Below, in pieces: positions 5,848-7,312 of a DNA stretch of 7,312 nucleotides. The DNA is from Candidatus Aerophobota bacterium. GTDB lineage: Bacteria; Aerophobota; Aerophobia; Aerophobales; AE-B3A. The DNA lies in NCBI GenBank assembly GCA_004376485.1, contig SOJT01000049.1, forward strand, positions 1 to 7,312, given 5' to 3'. The position numbers and the translations under genes were made by a program. The notes under the pieces were generated by a model, which was not told the DNA's origin, searched no databases, and worked only from the letters and a program-made list of their open reading frames with translations. The stretch's first letter is position 1; the number at the start of each line of letters is the position of its first letter.

Positions 5848-6897
5848 TTACTTCCTTCTTTCTTTAACTATCTCCCCTAAAATGCTTAAGGATATTTCTG
5901 CTGGTGTCTTAGCTCCAATATCCAACCCTACAGGAATATGAACTCGCTTTACATTTTCTTCCGAGTACCCAGCACCTTTTAAATACTGTAAAGTTTGCTT
6001 AGCTTTTCTTTTGCTACCAATACATCCAACATAACCAGCTTTTGATTTTAACACCTCTTCCAAGACTTGCTCATCATATCTGTGGCCATAGGTAACTACA
6101 ACTACATTAGAGTTTTCATTAAGAGTAAGGTTAGAAAATACCTCTTTAAAATCCCCGCAGATGATCTCATCGGCTAAGGGAAAACGAAACTTGTTGGCAT
6201 ATTCTTTGCGATCATCCACTATGGTTACATTAAATCCTAACACTTTTGCCATCTCGGAAAGGGGCTTAGCTATATGTCCTCCTCCGGCAATAATTAAATT
6301 GGCTTCCCCGGGGATAACATTAATAAAAATGATAACTTCCTGTTTTTTAGTCTCTTCTAAGATATAAGTTCTTAACCTGGGAGAGCCTTCTTTAATAGCT
6401 TTTGAGGATTCTGGAACCACTAATTTTTCTATTTTTTCCATTCCCAGGCTTCCCATAGCAGTGCCATCAGAAGTTATTAGCATTTTTTTACCGATGAAGG
6501 ATGAAAGAATTTCTTTACCCGAGATTATTATAGCTAAAGCAGATGTTCTTCCTGAGCCAGCCTCATTATCTAAATCTTCAAAGAAATCTTTTTCTTCCCC
6601 CACAGGCTCAATAAATACTCTCATCTTTCCACCACAGACCATCTCAGTATTGCCTCCCTCCGTAAGAAGGTAGTCCTTTAACATAGGACGGTTTTCACGC
6701 AAAGTTAAGATTGCATCCTGGGTTATCAGTCTTTCTGCATTTCCTCCTCCAACAGTTCCTGCAGTGCTTCCGTCTGAGTTAACTACCATCATAGCTCCAG
6801 CTACCTGGGGTGTACTTCCCCAAGTAGCTACTACTGTTACCAAGGCTAAAGTTTTATCTTGAGAAAGCAGACCATAAACGTCCCTAAAAATGCTCAT
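5848..6897 (-). CDS. XdhC/CoxI family molybdenum-hydroxylase maturation protein
   Basis: The 349-aa product is a full-length two-domain XdhC-family protein. Members bind molybdenum cofactor and help its sulfuration and insertion into xanthine dehydrogenase-type hydroxylases; they are not catalytic subunits. The N-terminal domain shows GSTPQVAGAMMVV (27-39), GTVGGGNAE (47-55) and MVCGGKMRVFIEP (86-98), whose cysteine (C88) is a candidate cofactor ligand. The C-terminal Rossmann-like domain shows LIIAGGGHIAKPL (201-213), VDDR (227-230), TYGHRYDE (269-276), GCIGSKRK (291-298) and HIPVGLDIGAKTPAEISLSIL (320-340). The N-terminal domain is joined to the C-terminal one by a longer, less conserved segment (about 100-195). 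AGAGG lies 6 nt before the ATG. The first 14 bp overlap the end of the upstream MobA/MocA-like gene, a pairing common in loci for molybdenum hydroxylases, including the selenium-dependent group. No hydroxylase subunit gene is in the window, so the substrate enzyme is unknown. The DNA is clearly more AT-rich than the mre and rsmA genes. Confidence 0.9.
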   Translation of the reverse strand: MSIFRDVYGLLSQDKTLALVTVVATWGSTPQVAGAMMVVNSDGSTAGTVGGGNAERLITQDAILTLRENRPMLKDYLLTEGGNTEMVCGGKMRVFIEPVGEEKDFFEDLDNEAGSGRTSALAIIISGKEILSSFIGKKMLITSDGTAMGSLGMEKIEKLVVPESSKAIKEGSPRLRTYILEETKKQEVIIFINVIPGEANLIIAGGGHIAKPLSEMAKVLGFNVTIVDDRKEYANKFRFPLADEIICGDFKEVFSNLTLNENSNVVVVTYGHRYDEQVLEEVLKSKAGYVGCIGSKRKAKQTLQYLKGAGYSEENVKRVHIPVGLDIGAKTPAEISLSILGEIVKERRK

Positions 6898-7312
6898 AAT
6901 TCGCCTCTCCCTCGGTAAGAAAATGAGAACAGAATTTACTATATTTTTCTGGAGTATCTATGCTAAGAATTACTCCTTCATCTTCTACAGGTAAAAATAT
7001 AGTTTTTTCAGGATGGCCTCTAACCACATACCTTGCCCCTTGATCTAAAGGAGCCTTCATTAATTCTGAGAAAAATAAAGAACTAAAAATCACCGGATGA
7101 CCGTTTTTCCCCTTATAAGTAGGAATAATAATTTTGTCTTTCTCTTGAAAGAATCTATCTTTCAAAAGCTGGTAAGTTTCCTTTTTTACCAAAGGATGGT
7201 CTACTAAAGCTAATAGAATTCCTTTACAATCTGGTGAAACTTTTCTTATACCTGCTCTTAGAGAAGAAAGTTGTCCTTTTTCATATTCTTGATTAATAAC
7301 AATTTTCACCTT
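6884..7312 (-). CDS. MobA/MocA-like nucleotidyltransferase, partial (C-terminal part; 5' end outside window)
   Basis: About 142 codons of the C-terminal part of a MobA-like NTP transferase are present; the frame runs off the window edge, and the GTG at 7309 is an internal valine codon rather than a start. Complete relatives are about 190-210 aa. Family members transfer CMP or GMP to molybdopterin; the MocA group makes the cytosine dinucleotide cofactor used by xanthine dehydrogenase-like enzymes. Visible are NQEYEKGQLSSLRAGI (6-21 counted from that valine), LLALVDHPLV (31-40, where most relatives have DQP), IIPTYKGKNGHPVIF (61-75), DQGAR (89-93) and LSIDTPEKY (115-123). The missing N-terminal part would hold the LAAGxSxRMG nucleotide-binding loop, so activity cannot be judged here. 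The stop lies 14 bp inside xdhC, supporting joint expression. MocA is more likely than MobA because of the xdhC partner, but this is inference. Confidence 0.82.
   Translation of the reverse strand, partial: KVKIVINQEYEKGQLSSLRAGIRKVSPDCKGILLALVDHPLVKKETYQLLKDRFFQEKDKIIIPTYKGKNGHPVIFSSLFFSELMKAPLDQGARYVVRGHPEKTIFLPVEDEGVILSIDTPEKYSKFCSHFLTEGEANYEHF

Noticed and set aside
7307..7309. GTG at 7309 as the real start of the MobA/MocA-like gene
   Set aside because: The frame continues to the window edge and the N-terminal nucleotide-binding loop of the family is missing, so the gene is cut by the window rather than naturally short.

Overview
The window is an ordinary-looking stretch of bacterial chromosome with eight protein genes packed tightly together. 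There is no mobile element, RNA gene or CRISPR array. The gene set (KsgA-type rRNA dimethylase, GatC, MreBCD) is bacterial. The GatC amidotransferase subunit, methionine salvage enzyme, alanine dehydrogenase and a XdhC/MocA-type molybdenum-hydroxylase maturation pair fit a free-living, probably anaerobic, rod-shaped bacterium. I cannot name the phylum from the sequence. TTG starts (mtnA, mreC) and strong purine-rich ribosome binding sites are used.

Left part, plus strand (1-2191): rsmA (16S rRNA dimethyladenosine transferase), mtnA (methylthioribose-1-phosphate isomerase) and gatC (Glu/Asp-tRNA amidotransferase subunit C) form one tight operon, with an 11-nt gap and then a 4-nt ATGA overlap. 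It probably starts upstream of the window. It ends head-on against mreD, and the two stop codons overlap.

Middle part, minus strand (2188-4579): mreB, mreC and mreD, the core of the rod-shape (elongasome) machinery, are transcribed in that order. mreB has a near-consensus housekeeping promoter (TTGACT, 17 bp, TACAAT) just upstream, preceded by two inverted repeats that could be operators. This promoter shows that an apparent 29-residue N-terminal extension of MreB is not coding.

Right part, minus strand (4693-7312): a MobA/MocA-like nucleotidyltransferase (cut by the window edge), a full-length XdhC-family protein overlapping it by 14 bp, and ald (alanine dehydrogenase) 42 bp further on form a likely operon. 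Sampled hand counts of G+C fall from roughly 42-62% in the left and middle parts to about 30-47% in ald and 33-37% in xdhC/mocA. The mreB-ald gap therefore looks like a junction between conserved core genes and a metabolic cassette of different compositional history.

I did not find a clearly new biological system. The best leads are the mreB promoter/operator region, the compositional step, the gatC gene separated from gatA/gatB, and the overlapping convergent stops.
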